Part shown: in pieces, positions 7,938 to 16,615 of the stretch
Layout of the letters: each line of letters starts with the position of its first letter
Position numbering within the stretch: position 1 is the stretch's first letter
Assembly: GCF_001571365.1 (NCBI RefSeq)
Contig: NZ_BCTQ01000020.1
Coordinates: 55,703-119,702 of the forward strand
From: Achromobacter denitrificans NBRC 15125
Lineage (GTDB): Bacteria > Pseudomonadota > Gammaproteobacteria > Burkholderiales > Burkholderiaceae_B
Reading direction: 5' to 3'
Length of the DNA: 64,000 nt
The notes under the pieces: model-generated
What the model was told of the DNA's origin: nothing
What the model saw: only the letters and a program-made list of their open reading frames with translations
Databases searched by the model: none
Position numbers and translations under genes: made by a program

Positions 7938-8906
7938 ATGCGGCATTCCGTCAGCGGGGCGAAGCGGCGCGTGCTCAGCCTGCTTGGCGTGCTGTCCTGC
8001 TGCTGCGGCGCGGCGCAGGCGCAGCAAGGCCTGCGGCTCACCCAGGACGACCTGCAAAAGCGCGCCAACGGCGTGCTCGCCCTGATGTCGTTCTCCATCG
8101 TGCCCGACATCACGACCAGCTCGCTCAACATCGGCAGCGGCGGCGGATCGACCAGCGGATCGACCGAATTCTTCATGACGCAACTGGGCGGCGGGGACAC
8201 GATCTCCGACTCCGTCCCCATCTACCTGGAAGGCGTGCTGGCCGCGAGCCGCTATGACCCGACCTTCGTCGCCACGCAAGGCGCGGAGTCCCGCCGCATC
8301 CCCACGAAATGGAACAGCCTGTCGGCCACGGGCGGGATAGGCTGGGACTTCAAACTGACCGACGAACTCAAGCTGCGCCCTATCTTCAACTTCGCGCTGG
8401 GCAACGTCACCAGCGACCTGCGCGCAGCCAGCTGGTACGTCGGACGGCAGACCGACACCGACATCGATTTCCTCGACAAGGGCTCGCTCAACGCCTACGG
8501 CCTGGGCGGCTCGCTGATGCTGGACTACGAGCACTACCGGCCGGGCTACGAAGTGGACGTGGAACTGCGCTATTCCGACATGCGCCTGCGGAGCTTCGAC
8601 AGCTCCGCCGCCGTGCGCGGCCAGGCCACCGCGCAGTCGGCGAACCTGTGGGCGCGCTATCGCGCGCCCACGGGCGCGATCCTGCTGCAGCGGCCGCTGC
8701 GCTACGTGCTGGAACTCACGCACTCCGAGTTCCTCGGCGACCAGCGCGGCATCCTGGGCTTCGACCGGCTGACCTCCGTGGGCCTCGGCCTGGAGCTGGA
8801 CTCCAGCGCGTACGACATGATCATCACGCGCACCCGGCTGGTGGGCCGCTACGTCTTCGGCACCAACGTATCCGGGTTTTCGGTCGGCCTGGCCGTGAGC
8901 TTCTAG
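7938..8906 (+). CDS. Outer-membrane autotransporter-like beta-barrel protein
   Basis: A 322-residue secreted protein with a signal peptide (cut after AAQA), then alternating amphipathic strands ending in an aromatic-terminated GFSVGLAVSF. The length and terminal Phe fit a 10- to 12-strand barrel without a passenger, like the solitary autotransporter-type barrel proteins. There is a low-complexity Gly/Ser stretch (GSGGGSTSGS) early in the mature part. The ATG at 7938 has CGGAG upstream at good spacing; a longer start would spoil the signal peptide. It is divergent from sdsA, and a shared job in surfactant exposure is possible but unproven. Confidence 0.7.
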   Translation: MRHSVSGAKRRVLSLLGVLSCCCGAAQAQQGLRLTQDDLQKRANGVLALMSFSIVPDITTSSLNIGSGGGSTSGSTEFFMTQLGGGDTISDSVPIYLEGVLAASRYDPTFVATQGAESRRIPTKWNSLSATGGIGWDFKLTDELKLRPIFNFALGNVTSDLRAASWYVGRQTDTDIDFLDKGSLNAYGLGGSLMLDYEHYRPGYEVDVELRYSDMRLRSFDSSAAVRGQATAQSANLWARYRAPTGAILLQRPLRYVLELTHSEFLGDQRGILGFDRLTSVGLGLELDSSAYDMIITRTRLVGRYVFGTNVSGFSVGLAVSF

Positions 8907-9003
8907 CGGTTCAGGCCGCCGGGGCGAACTGCGGCCGCGATTGGAATGGGATTACCGTCGCCGGCACGCGGCATGCCAGGGGCACGCAGACCGGCCGCAG
9001 GGC

Positions 9004-9024
9004 GGGCTGTTCGAGGAACAGCCC
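9004..9024. terminator. Hairpin between convergent genes
   Basis: GGGCTGTTC and GAACAGCCC form a perfect 9-bp stem around a GAG loop, between the ends of two convergent genes. No T-tract follows on either strand, so it is a candidate 3'-end structure, not a canonical intrinsic terminator. Confidence 0.4.
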
Positions 9025-9036
9025 GGGCAAGGGAAA

Positions 9037-9453
9037 CTACCCTGCGCGATTGCCGAACAGGCCCGACAGCGAAGCCAGCAGGTCGGCCGGGTTGAATTGC
9101 TGCTCGCCCTGGACTTCGCCGTTGGGCGTGGCCTTGTCCACCAGCTGCGGCAGCAGCGCGGACAGCGAACCCAGCACGGAATCCGTGTCCTGGCCGGTCT
9201 TGGCGGCCAGTTCATTGACTACGCCGGGATCCAGCACGGAACCGAGCTGGTCGGCGCTGACGGGCATGTTCTGGCCGGTGCCCACCCACGACGCCACGAT
9301 CTCGCTCAGGCCGCCCTTCTGGAAGCTTGCGATCAGGCCGGCCAGGCCGCCCGGGTACTTGTTCAATTGCTCGATCAGCGCGGGCAGCAGCGACGCCGAG
9401 CCCCCTTGCTGACCGCCGCCGGCCATCGAGGCCAAGGAATCCAATAGGCTCAT
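9037..9453 (-). CDS. YidB-like DUF937 protein
   Basis: A 138-residue protein beginning MSLLDSLASMAGG with a Gly/Gln-rich linker, then LLPALIEQLNKYPGGLAGLIASFQKGGL. The size and these segments match DUF937, which includes E. coli YidB. GAGGAG precedes a double ATG; either can serve as start. The middle part (LAAKTGQDTDSVLGSLSALLPQLVDKATPNG) is the repeated-helix region typical of the family. The function is unknown. It is monocistronic and converges with the barrel gene. Confidence 0.8.
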   Translation of the reverse strand: MSLLDSLASMAGGGQQGGSASLLPALIEQLNKYPGGLAGLIASFQKGGLSEIVASWVGTGQNMPVSADQLGSVLDPGVVNELAAKTGQDTDSVLGSLSALLPQLVDKATPNGEVQGEQQFNPADLLASLSGLFGNRAG

Positions 9454-9565
9454 CATCGTGCTCCTCAAAAAATCGGAGAACCAGTATAGGCCCCTGTCCG
9501 AGGCCATGCGCGTCATCCCATGGCCCGGTTGCAGATCTTTGCAAAGCTTGTATTTGCGGGCCGGA

Positions 9566-10798
9566 TCAGTCCGCCGGCTTGCCCGCCTGCAGCGCCCGCA
9601 GCGACTTCAGGCCCGCGCGGCCGTCCGGGGGCAGGCCGAGTTCGCGCTGCGCCGATTGCAGGGCCGTCCGCGTGCGGGCGCCGATCATGCCATCGGGTTC
9701 CCCCAGGTCATAGCCCCTGGCAATCAGCAGCCGCTGCAGCTCGCGCCGCTGCGCCCGCGACAGGCCGGGATCGTCGGTCGGCCAGGCTTGCGCCAGCGGG
9801 CCGCCGCCGCGCAGCCGATCCGACAGATGGGCGATGGCGAGCGCATAGCTTTCCGCCGCGTTGTAGGAATACAAGGCGTCGAAATTGCGCGTGACCAGGA
9901 AGGCGGGGCCGTTCTTGCCCGCCGGCAGCAACAGCCCGGCCGGGACATCGCCCGCGGGCAGCGGCCGGCCGTCGACCCGCGCGACGCCCTGTTTCGCCCA
10001 ATACGACATCGGGCGCTTGTTCTTGCGGCCGGCCCCGGCGGTGTCCAGTCCGGCGGGCAGACGCACTTCGTATCCCCAATCGAGCGCGCTGTTCCAGCCC
10101 GCGCGCTTGAGGAAGTGGGCGGTGGACGCCAGCGCGTCCGGCACGCTGTCGACCAGGTCGCGGCGGCCGTCGCCGTCGAAATCCACGGCCAGCCGAAGGT
10201 AGGTCGAGGGCATGAACTGGGTCTGGCCGAACGCGCCCGCCCAGGAACCCACCAGGCGATCGGGCGCGAGGTGTTCGTCCTGGATGATCTTCAGCGTGGC
10301 GTAGAACTCGCCGCGGAAATAGGCCTGGCGCCGGCCGAAGCACGACAGGGTCGACAGCGACGTCAGCAGAGGCCGCCCGCCCAGGGTGCGGCCATAATTG
10401 CTTTCCACGCCCCACACCGCGGCGATCGTGGCCGGGTCCACCCCGTAGCGGGATGCCGCCCGCGCCAGCTCGGCCTGCCAGCGCGCCATGCCCGCCTGGC
10501 CGTCGGCCACGCGCTCGTCGTCGACCAGCCCGGCCATGTAGTCCCAGATCGGCATCTTGAATTCCGGCTGCGCGTCCAGCAGCCCGATCACGGCCATGTC
10601 CGGCGCCAGGCCCGCGGTATGGGTGTCGAACGTGGCGCCCGACACGCCCGCCTTCAGCGCGGGGCCGCGCAACTGCGCGAGGCAGGCCGCGAACGGGTCC
10701 GCGGCCTGGGCCGCAAACGCCAGCACGGCCAGCGCGGCGCCGGACAATGCGCGGGCCAGGGCCCGGGTGGCCCGGGGCCGTCCAGTGTTTCGATGCAT
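9566..10798 (-). CDS. Lytic murein transglycosylase, MltB family
   Basis: A 410-residue periplasmic enzyme cleaving the MurNAc-GlcNAc bond of peptidoglycan to 1,6-anhydro products. It has a signal peptide (ends FAAQAAD), then the SLT_2 catalytic domain with the VWGVESNYG segment containing the catalytic Glu and GAFGQTQFMPSTY. The C-terminal ~60 residues are a peptidoglycan-binding domain (GYDLGEPDGMIGARTRTALQ). It begins three bases after the MOSC gene stop, with GGAG 8 bases upstream, so it is the last gene of a three-gene operon. The frame stays open far upstream, but that part is out-of-frame reading of other genes. Confidence 0.9.
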   Translation of the reverse strand: MHRNTGRPRATRALARALSGAALAVLAFAAQAADPFAACLAQLRGPALKAGVSGATFDTHTAGLAPDMAVIGLLDAQPEFKMPIWDYMAGLVDDERVADGQAGMARWQAELARAASRYGVDPATIAAVWGVESNYGRTLGGRPLLTSLSTLSCFGRRQAYFRGEFYATLKIIQDEHLAPDRLVGSWAGAFGQTQFMPSTYLRLAVDFDGDGRRDLVDSVPDALASTAHFLKRAGWNSALDWGYEVRLPAGLDTAGAGRKNKRPMSYWAKQGVARVDGRPLPAGDVPAGLLLPAGKNGPAFLVTRNFDALYSYNAAESYALAIAHLSDRLRGGGPLAQAWPTDDPGLSRAQRRELQRLLIARGYDLGEPDGMIGARTRTALQSAQRELGLPPDGRAGLKSLRALQAGKPAD

Positions 10799-10800
10799 GC

Positions 10801-11517
10801 TCAGGACTCCGTGGAAGGGGGTGGGACGACGTCGCCTTCCAGGCGCCGCGTCCAGTCTTCGGCCTCGCCGGAGCGGGCCCGTTTTTCGAAGAGCGCGCGC
10901 CAGTTCGGCGACAGCTCGGGCAGTTCCGACAAGGCCCGCAGCACGGCCGGCTCCAGCACGCGCCGGTTCAGGATGTCCTGCACCCGGGCCAGCGGCCATT
11001 GCGCCTGCGGCCGTTCCTGCAGGCAAAGCGCGTCGCCCGCCCGCAGCCAGCCTTCTTCCAGCACGCGGTAGTACCAGCCCGTCTTGCCGCTGGCCTGCAC
11101 GCGCGCGGCCATGCCGCGCGTGTCGAAGCGGTGGTCCAGCTTCCAGCAGGGCTGACGCGCCTGCGACACCTGCAGCAGCGCCGTGCCGGCGCGGTAGATG
11201 TCGCCCACGCAGACCTCGCTTTCGGTCAGGCCCCGCGTGGACAGGTTTTCGCCGAAGGCGCCCGGCGCGCGCAGGACGGCGCGCGGTCCCAGTTCGGCGA
11301 GCCAGGACGGGTAGTGCTCGCGCGCGTAATGGTGCAGGGCTTTTTCGGGGCCGCCGTGATGGCGGCGGTCGGCCTGTTCGTCGCCGCGCAGGCCCTCCCG
11401 CCCCAGCCACAGGCGCTCCTCGACCGGATGCTTGTCGATGCCGCTGTCGCGGCCGGAATCGCCCAAGGGGCGCACGGCGCCGGTCAGCAGCGCGTCTATC
11501 GGAATGCCGGCGGCCAT
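10801..11517 (-). CDS. MOSC domain protein (YiiM-like)
   Basis: A 238-residue protein with the MOSC fold, related to molybdenum cofactor sulfurase C-termini and to YiiM. Visible family features are the HHGGPEKALHHY motif, GPRAVLRAPGAFGENLST, VCVGDIYRAG and the conserved Cys in ARQPCWKL, thought to carry or accept a sulfur. The N-terminal 45 residues contain a duplicated basic segment. It sits between the DUF455 and transglycosylase genes with gaps of three bases each. Its substrate is unknown; molybdenum or N-hydroxylated compound metabolism are the family options. Confidence 0.85.
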   Translation of the reverse strand: MAAGIPIDALLTGAVRPLGDSGRDSGIDKHPVEERLWLGREGLRGDEQADRRHHGGPEKALHHYAREHYPSWLAELGPRAVLRAPGAFGENLSTRGLTESEVCVGDIYRAGTALLQVSQARQPCWKLDHRFDTRGMAARVQASGKTGWYYRVLEEGWLRAGDALCLQERPQAQWPLARVQDILNRRVLEPAVLRALSELPELSPNWRALFEKRARSGEAEDWTRRLEGDVVPPPSTES

Positions 11518-11520
11518 GTC

Positions 11521-12342
11521 TCAGCCCGCCTGCAGCGCGGCAAGTTCGGCCTCGTCGAAGCCGGCGGCCCGGCGGGCCTCCAGGTTGAACGGGCCGCGCA
11601 GGCGCGGCGCGCCATGGCGCCGCGCCAGTTCCGCATAGCAGGCGATCGGATCCCTGCCTTCCTGCTCGCACAGGCGCTTGTACCAGAAGTTGCCGATGGC
11701 CACGTGGCCGATCTCGTCGGCCAGGATGATGTCGACGATGGCGGCGCTTTCCCGGTCGCCCGCCCCCGCGAGCTTGTCGCGGATCTGGGGCGAGGCGTCC
11801 AGCCCGCGCGCCTCCAGCGTGCGGGGCACCAGGGCCAGCCGCGCCAGCAGATTGGCTTCCGTGCGTTGCGCCATGTCCCACAGGCCGTTGTGGGCCGGGA
11901 AGTCGCCGTAGGCGTAGCCCAGGGCTTCCAGGCGCCGCCTGAGCAGATCGAAGTGATGCGCCTCTTCGCGCGCGACGCGCAGCCAGTCGCGGTAGAAGGC
12001 CTCGGGCATGCCAGCGAAGCGCCACATGATGTCCAGCGCCAGGTTGACCGCGTTGAACTCGATATGGGCCAGCGCGTGCAACAGCGCCGCCCGCCCTTCC
12101 AGCGTGGCCATGGAACGCTGCCTGACCAGGGAAGGCGCCACCAGTTCCGGCAGCGGCGGACGGCCCGGCAGCGCGGGCGGCGGCGCGAAGACCTGCGCGC
12201 AGTCCAGCACGGCCGCGTCGGTGATGGCCCGCACGCCCGCCAGCTTGTCCTGCCACGCCGTGGCGGCCAGCGCCCGCAATGCCAGTCCGCGCAGGCTGTC
12301 CTGCCCTTCCCCGCCCGCGGGCGGGACCGTCTTGATATCCAT
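11521..12342 (-). CDS. DUF455 ferritin-like protein
   Basis: A 273-residue protein with ferritin-like iron ligands: HIEFNAVNLALD, the EEAHHFDLL segment and DEIGHVAIGN. These Glu and His residues in helices are the pattern of a diiron four-helix bundle in the DUF455 family, related to MiaE-type hydroxylases. It is the first gene of the operon with the MOSC and MltB genes (three-base spacings). The family has no settled function; a diiron oxidase role is an inference from the ligands. Confidence 0.85.
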   Translation of the reverse strand: MDIKTVPPAGGEGQDSLRGLALRALAATAWQDKLAGVRAITDAAVLDCAQVFAPPPALPGRPPLPELVAPSLVRQRSMATLEGRAALLHALAHIEFNAVNLALDIMWRFAGMPEAFYRDWLRVAREEAHHFDLLRRRLEALGYAYGDFPAHNGLWDMAQRTEANLLARLALVPRTLEARGLDASPQIRDKLAGAGDRESAAIVDIILADEIGHVAIGNFWYKRLCEQEGRDPIACYAELARRHGAPRLRGPFNLEARRAAGFDEAELAALQAG

Positions 12343-12425
12343 GCTCGATCCAGTGCCGGGCTAGCGACCCGACAAAACCCCGCGGCTTCAGCGCCGCTTC
12401 ATCATGAAGACTTTATCATTCGCGG

Positions 12426-13562
12426 ATGGACTCCCTGCGCCTGACCATCGAAACCGACCTGTCCCGCATCGACGCCCTGCAATGGGACGCGCTCGCGGGC
12501 GACCAGCCCTTCCTGCGCCATGCCTTCCTGCGCGCGCTGCACGAGACCGGCTGCGCCACGCCGGAAACCGGATGGGCGCCGCACTATCTCGCGCTCTGGC
12601 GCGATGAGGAACTGGCCGCCGCCGCGCCGCTCTACCTGAAGTCGCACTCGCGCGGCGAATACGTCTTCGATTACGCCTGGGCCGACGCCTTCCAGCGCCA
12701 CGGGCTGCGCTACTACCCCAAGCTGCTGTCGGCCGTTCCGTTCACCCCCGTCACCGGGCCGCGGCTGCTGGCGCGCAACGACGAAGACCGCGACATCCTG
12801 GTGCGCGGCCTGGTGGCCTTCGCCGAAGAGATCCAGGTCTCGTCGCTGCACCTGCTGTTTCCCGCGGACGCCGATATGCGCGCGCTGCGCGAGGCCGGCT
12901 TCATGATCCGGGAGAGCGTGCAGTTCCACTGGACCAACCCGGGCTACGCGGACTTCGACGGCTTTCTCGCCGCGATGAGCCACGACAAGCGCAAGAAGAT
13001 CCGGCAGGACCGCAAAAAAGTGGCCGCCGCCGGGCTGAGCTACCGCTGGCTGCGCGGCGAGGAGATCGGCGCCGAGGAACTCGGGTTCTTCTATGAATGC
13101 TATTGCCGCACCTATTTCAGCCACGGCAATCCGCCCTACCTGACCCGCGATTTCTTCGAGCGCGCCCATCGCGACCAGCCCGAGGCATTCGTGCTGATCC
13201 TGGCGCAACGCGGCAGCCAGCCGGTGGCGGCCGCGCTCAATCTGGCGGGCGGCGACGCGCTTTACGGACGTTACTGGGGCGCGACGGAATACGTGCCGGG
13301 CCTGCATTTCGAGACCTGCTACATGCAGGCCATCGCCTACTGCATCGCGAACGGGATCGCGCGCTTCGAGGGCGGCGCGCAGGGCGAGCACAAGATGGCG
13401 CGCGGCCTCCTGCCCACGCCCACGTGGTCGGCGCACTGGGTGGCCCATCCCGGATTCGCCGATGCGATCCGCGTGTTCCTCGACGAGGAAACGGCGGCGG
13501 TGGCGGACTACCTGGGCGAACTGGAAACGCACACGCCGTTCAAGCGGCCCGCGCAAGGCTAG
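12426..13562 (+). CDS. FemAB/GNAT-like N-acyltransferase (PF04339 type)
   Basis: A 378-residue protein of the family annotated as peptidogalycan biosynthesis/recognition protein, which has two GNAT-like folds. Recognisable segments include the FLRHAFLRALHETG start region, YVFDYAWADAFQRHG, the basic MSHDKRKKIRQDRKKV and the terminal GAQGEHKMARGLLPTPTWS. It resembles FemAB-type aminoacyl transferases, but no substrate is known. It is divergent from the DUF455 operon, with an 83-base shared promoter region. Confidence 0.8.
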   Translation: MDSLRLTIETDLSRIDALQWDALAGDQPFLRHAFLRALHETGCATPETGWAPHYLALWRDEELAAAAPLYLKSHSRGEYVFDYAWADAFQRHGLRYYPKLLSAVPFTPVTGPRLLARNDEDRDILVRGLVAFAEEIQVSSLHLLFPADADMRALREAGFMIRESVQFHWTNPGYADFDGFLAAMSHDKRKKIRQDRKKVAAAGLSYRWLRGEEIGAEELGFFYECYCRTYFSHGNPPYLTRDFFERAHRDQPEAFVLILAQRGSQPVAAALNLAGGDALYGRYWGATEYVPGLHFETCYMQAIAYCIANGIARFEGGAQGEHKMARGLLPTPTWSAHWVAHPGFADAIRVFLDEETAAVADYLGELETHTPFKRPAQG

Positions 13563-13578
13563 GCCGCGCCGCGGCCGC

Positions 13579-14049
13579 CTACAGGAAGCGGTCGAGCAGC
13601 TTGCGGCTGTGCTTGTCGAGCGACTGGATGTCGCGCACCAGGTAGAAGATGCCGTGGCTGTCGGCGATCAGCAGCGTCTGCGCGCTCAACCGGCGGATGT
13701 CTTCCTCGCCGCGCAGCGTGAACGAGGTGGGGCCGCGGTCGGTGTCGACCTTCCAGACGCTGGGCGTGGCGAAGGTGGACACGCTGGCCAGCTTGCGGAT
13801 CTCGGGCATGAATTCCCGGCTTTCCAGCTCTTCCTCGATCAGCGCGCGCTGCAGCGCCGGCACGTCGGACAGGTGTTCGATCCAGACCAGTTCGCGCCCG
13901 TCGCCGGTCACCAGCGACAGGCCGCGGCCCGCCTCGCTGATCGGGAAGGCGCGCACGGGGATGACCCCTTCGTGGATGTCGCCGTCGGCGGACTGGAATT
14001 CCAGGCGCCCGAAAGCGTTGCGGCGCAGCTGAAAGGTCGGCAAGGTCAT
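13579..14049 (-). CDS. DUF1854 protein associated with cyanophycin locus
   Basis: A 156-residue soluble protein with no signal peptide. It starts 21 bases after the ABC transporter stop, so both are probably co-transcribed. The segments TLPTFQLRRNAFGRLEF, ELVWIEHLSDVP and IFYLVRDIQSLD match DUF1854, a family annotated in beta-proteobacteria as cyanophycin-metabolism associated because of this conserved neighbourhood. The biochemical role is unknown. Its repeated occurrence beside the transporter suggests it acts with it, for instance as a cytoplasmic partner; this is inference. Confidence 0.8.
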   Translation of the reverse strand: MTLPTFQLRRNAFGRLEFQSADGDIHEGVIPVRAFPISEAGRGLSLVTGDGRELVWIEHLSDVPALQRALIEEELESREFMPEIRKLASVSTFATPSVWKVDTDRGPTSFTLRGEEDIRRLSAQTLLIADSHGIFYLVRDIQSLDKHSRKLLDRFL

Positions 14050-14070
14050 GACGATAATTCCGGTTCCGCG

Positions 14071-16356
14071 TCAGGCCACGGCGGCCATGTCTTCGCTGCC
14101 CGACGCTTGCGCGTCGGCCTCGGCCTGGCGCGCCTGCGCCTGGTAGAGCCGATAGTAGGCGCCCTCGCGGGCCATGAGTTCTTCGTGCGGCCCCTGCTCG
14201 ACGATCTGCCCGCGGTCCAGCACCACCAGGCGGTCCGCCTTGCGCAGCGTGCTCAGGCGGTGGGCGATGGCGATCGTGGTGCGGCCGCGCACCAGGTTGT
14301 CCAGCGCCTTCTGGATTTCCTTTTCGGTGGTGGTGTCGACGGACGAGGTCGCCTCGTCCAGGATCAGGATGCGCGGATCGATCAGCAGCGCGCGCGCGAT
14401 CGAGATGCGCTGCCGTTCGCCGCCCGACAGGGCCTGGCCGCGTTCGCCGACCAGGGAATCGTAGCCGTGCGGCAACCGCAGGATGAATTCATGCGCGTGC
14501 GCGGCGCGCGCGGCCGCCACGATTTCATCGCGCGTGGCATCCGGCTTGCCGTAGGCGATGTTCTCGGCGATGGTGCCGAAGAACAGGAAGGGTTCCTGCA
14601 GCACCAGCCCGATGTTGCGCCGGTAATCGGCCACGCGCACCGAGCGGATGTCGGCGCCGTCCACCAGCACCGCCCCTTCCGACACATCGTAGAAGCGGCA
14701 GATCAGGTTGATCAGGGTGCTCTTGCCCGAGCCGCTGTGGCCCACCAGCCCGATCATTTCGCCGGGCGCGATGTTGAGGTTCAGGCCGCGGATGACCTGG
14801 CGGTTGCCGTAGCGAAAGCCCACGTCGCGCAATTCGATGCGGCCGTTGATGTGCGGCAGCCTGGCCGGATTCTGCGGCTCCGGCACGCTGGACACGTGAT
14901 CGAGGATGTCGAAGATGCGCTTGGCGCCGGCCGCGGCCTTTTGCGTGACCGACACGATGCGGCTCATCGAATCCAGGCGCATGTAGAAGCGCCCGATATA
15001 CGCGAGGAAGGCGGCCAGCACGCCGACGGTGATCTGCTTCTGCGACACCTGCCAAATGCCGAAGATCCACACCACCAGCAGCCCTACCTCGGTCAGCAGC
15101 GTGACCGTGGGCGAGAACAGCGACCAGGTGGTATTGACGCGGTCGTTCACTTCCAGGTTGCGGTTGTTGGCCTCGCGGAAACGCGCGACTTCCCGCTTTT
15201 CCTGCGCGAAGGCCTTGACCACGCGTATGCCCGGAATGGTGTCGGCCAGCACGTTGGTGATTTCGGACCAGATGCGGTCGACCTTCTCGAAGCCGTGGCG
15301 CAGGCGGTCGCGCACGGCATGGATCATCCAGACGATGAAGGGCAGCGGCACCAGCGTGACCAGCGCCAGCCAGGGGTTGATGGACACCAGGATGACCGCC
15401 GTCATGGCGATCATCAGGATGTCGGTGGCGAAGTCCAGCAGGTGCAGCGACAGGAACACGCAGATGCGGTCCGTTTCGCTGCCGATGCGCGAGATCAGGT
15501 CGCCGGTGCGCTTGCCGCCGAAATACTCCAGCGACAGCTGCTGCAGGTGTTCGTACGTGGTGGTGCGCAGGTCCGCGCCGATGCGCTCGCTGACCCAGGC
15601 CAGGATGTAGGTCCGGGCCCAGCCCAGCCCCCAGGCCAGGAAGGCCGACGCCAGCAGGCCGCCCAGGTAGAGGCGGACCTTGTCGTAGTCGATGGGCGCG
15701 CCGTTCTGGAACGGGATCAGCACGTCGTCCATCAGCGGCATGGTCAGGTAGGGCGGCACCAGGGTGGCCGCCGTGCCCAGCAGGGTCAGCAGGAAGCCGG
15801 CCAGCAGCGGCCCCCGGTAGGGCCGGGCGAAGCGCCAGAGCCGCAGCAGCGCCCAGGTCGAGGACGGCGCCGCCTGCTCCTGGTTGCAGACCGGGCACTC
15901 TTCGGCGCCCGCGGGAATGACGTTATTACAGATCGTGCAGTGGCGTTCGGCCGGCGCTTCGGCCTCCTGGCCGGAAAGCCGGATGGCCTGCTGGGCCTCG
16001 AACTGGGCCAGCAGCCGCAGCGCGGCCGGGTTGCGAGCCAGCGTGAAACGCCAGATGCCCAGGCGGGCGGCGTCGTCGTGCAGGTCGAGCTGCGCGGCGC
16101 CGGCGTGGTCGGTCAGGGTGAGCTTTAATTGGGGGCCGTATGTCCAGGATTCCCAGCCGGCGTCGTCGGAACGGCGGGCCAGCAAGCGGCGATCGGTGGC
16201 GGCCACCAGGCCGGGATGGAACTTCAGGCGCTGATCCAGGTCTATTTCGACCCAGGCCAACAGGTTTTCGCCATCCGCCAATTCGGCGCGGATTTCATCC
16301 CGCCAGCGGGCAGGAAAGGCTTCGGCTAGGCCGGAAAGCAGGTGTGGTTTTTTCAT
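14071..16356 (-). CDS. Cyanophycin-associated ABC transporter, fused permease-ATPase
   Basis: A 761-residue exporter-type half-transporter. The first ~190 residues are an unusual soluble domain ending in a zinc-ribbon-like CTICNN...CPVC cysteine set (about residues 139-158). Six membrane segments follow (about 185-480), then an ATPase domain with Walker A GHSGSGKST, Q-loop LQEPF, signature LSGGERQRIS and Walker B ILILDEATSSVD. It is divergent from the two cyanophycin synthetase genes, with DUF1854 downstream. This neighbourhood is conserved in related bacteria. The substrate and direction of transport are unknown; the N-terminal extension sets it apart from MsbA-like lipid exporters. Confidence 0.88.
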   Translation of the reverse strand: MKKPHLLSGLAEAFPARWRDEIRAELADGENLLAWVEIDLDQRLKFHPGLVAATDRRLLARRSDDAGWESWTYGPQLKLTLTDHAGAAQLDLHDDAARLGIWRFTLARNPAALRLLAQFEAQQAIRLSGQEAEAPAERHCTICNNVIPAGAEECPVCNQEQAAPSSTWALLRLWRFARPYRGPLLAGFLLTLLGTAATLVPPYLTMPLMDDVLIPFQNGAPIDYDKVRLYLGGLLASAFLAWGLGWARTYILAWVSERIGADLRTTTYEHLQQLSLEYFGGKRTGDLISRIGSETDRICVFLSLHLLDFATDILMIAMTAVILVSINPWLALVTLVPLPFIVWMIHAVRDRLRHGFEKVDRIWSEITNVLADTIPGIRVVKAFAQEKREVARFREANNRNLEVNDRVNTTWSLFSPTVTLLTEVGLLVVWIFGIWQVSQKQITVGVLAAFLAYIGRFYMRLDSMSRIVSVTQKAAAGAKRIFDILDHVSSVPEPQNPARLPHINGRIELRDVGFRYGNRQVIRGLNLNIAPGEMIGLVGHSGSGKSTLINLICRFYDVSEGAVLVDGADIRSVRVADYRRNIGLVLQEPFLFFGTIAENIAYGKPDATRDEIVAAARAAHAHEFILRLPHGYDSLVGERGQALSGGERQRISIARALLIDPRILILDEATSSVDTTTEKEIQKALDNLVRGRTTIAIAHRLSTLRKADRLVVLDRGQIVEQGPHEELMAREGAYYRLYQAQARQAEADAQASGSEDMAAVA

Positions 16357-16615
16357 TGGTACGCATACCGGGCCAGGACTCTGCCCTACGAGGCAACCGG
16401 TTCGCCACCGGGAGGGGCGGGAAACGTGTCCCTTCCTTACAACACAACGAGTTCACGCCCTGAAGGCGTCGTATAGTATCAGCCGATTTTTCTAATTAGG
16501 AATATCTGGGATCCCCCACTCGTTGGCATTATTCTAAAGTCGCAACCCCAATAAATTCGCGGTCTTGCATAGGGGCGTCCGCGCGTGCCAACCTGCTTCT
16601 TCAGCAAATTAAAAC

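Noticed and set aside
10799..12256. N-terminal extension of the lytic transglycosylase to about 900 residues
   Set aside because: The extra part is an out-of-frame reading of the MOSC and DUF455 genes. The signal peptide at 10798 marks the real start.
13462..16128. 888-residue open frame opposite the ABC transporter
   Set aside because: Composition is Arg/Gly/His/Gln-rich with no domain; the opposite strand encodes a complete ABC protein with all motifs.
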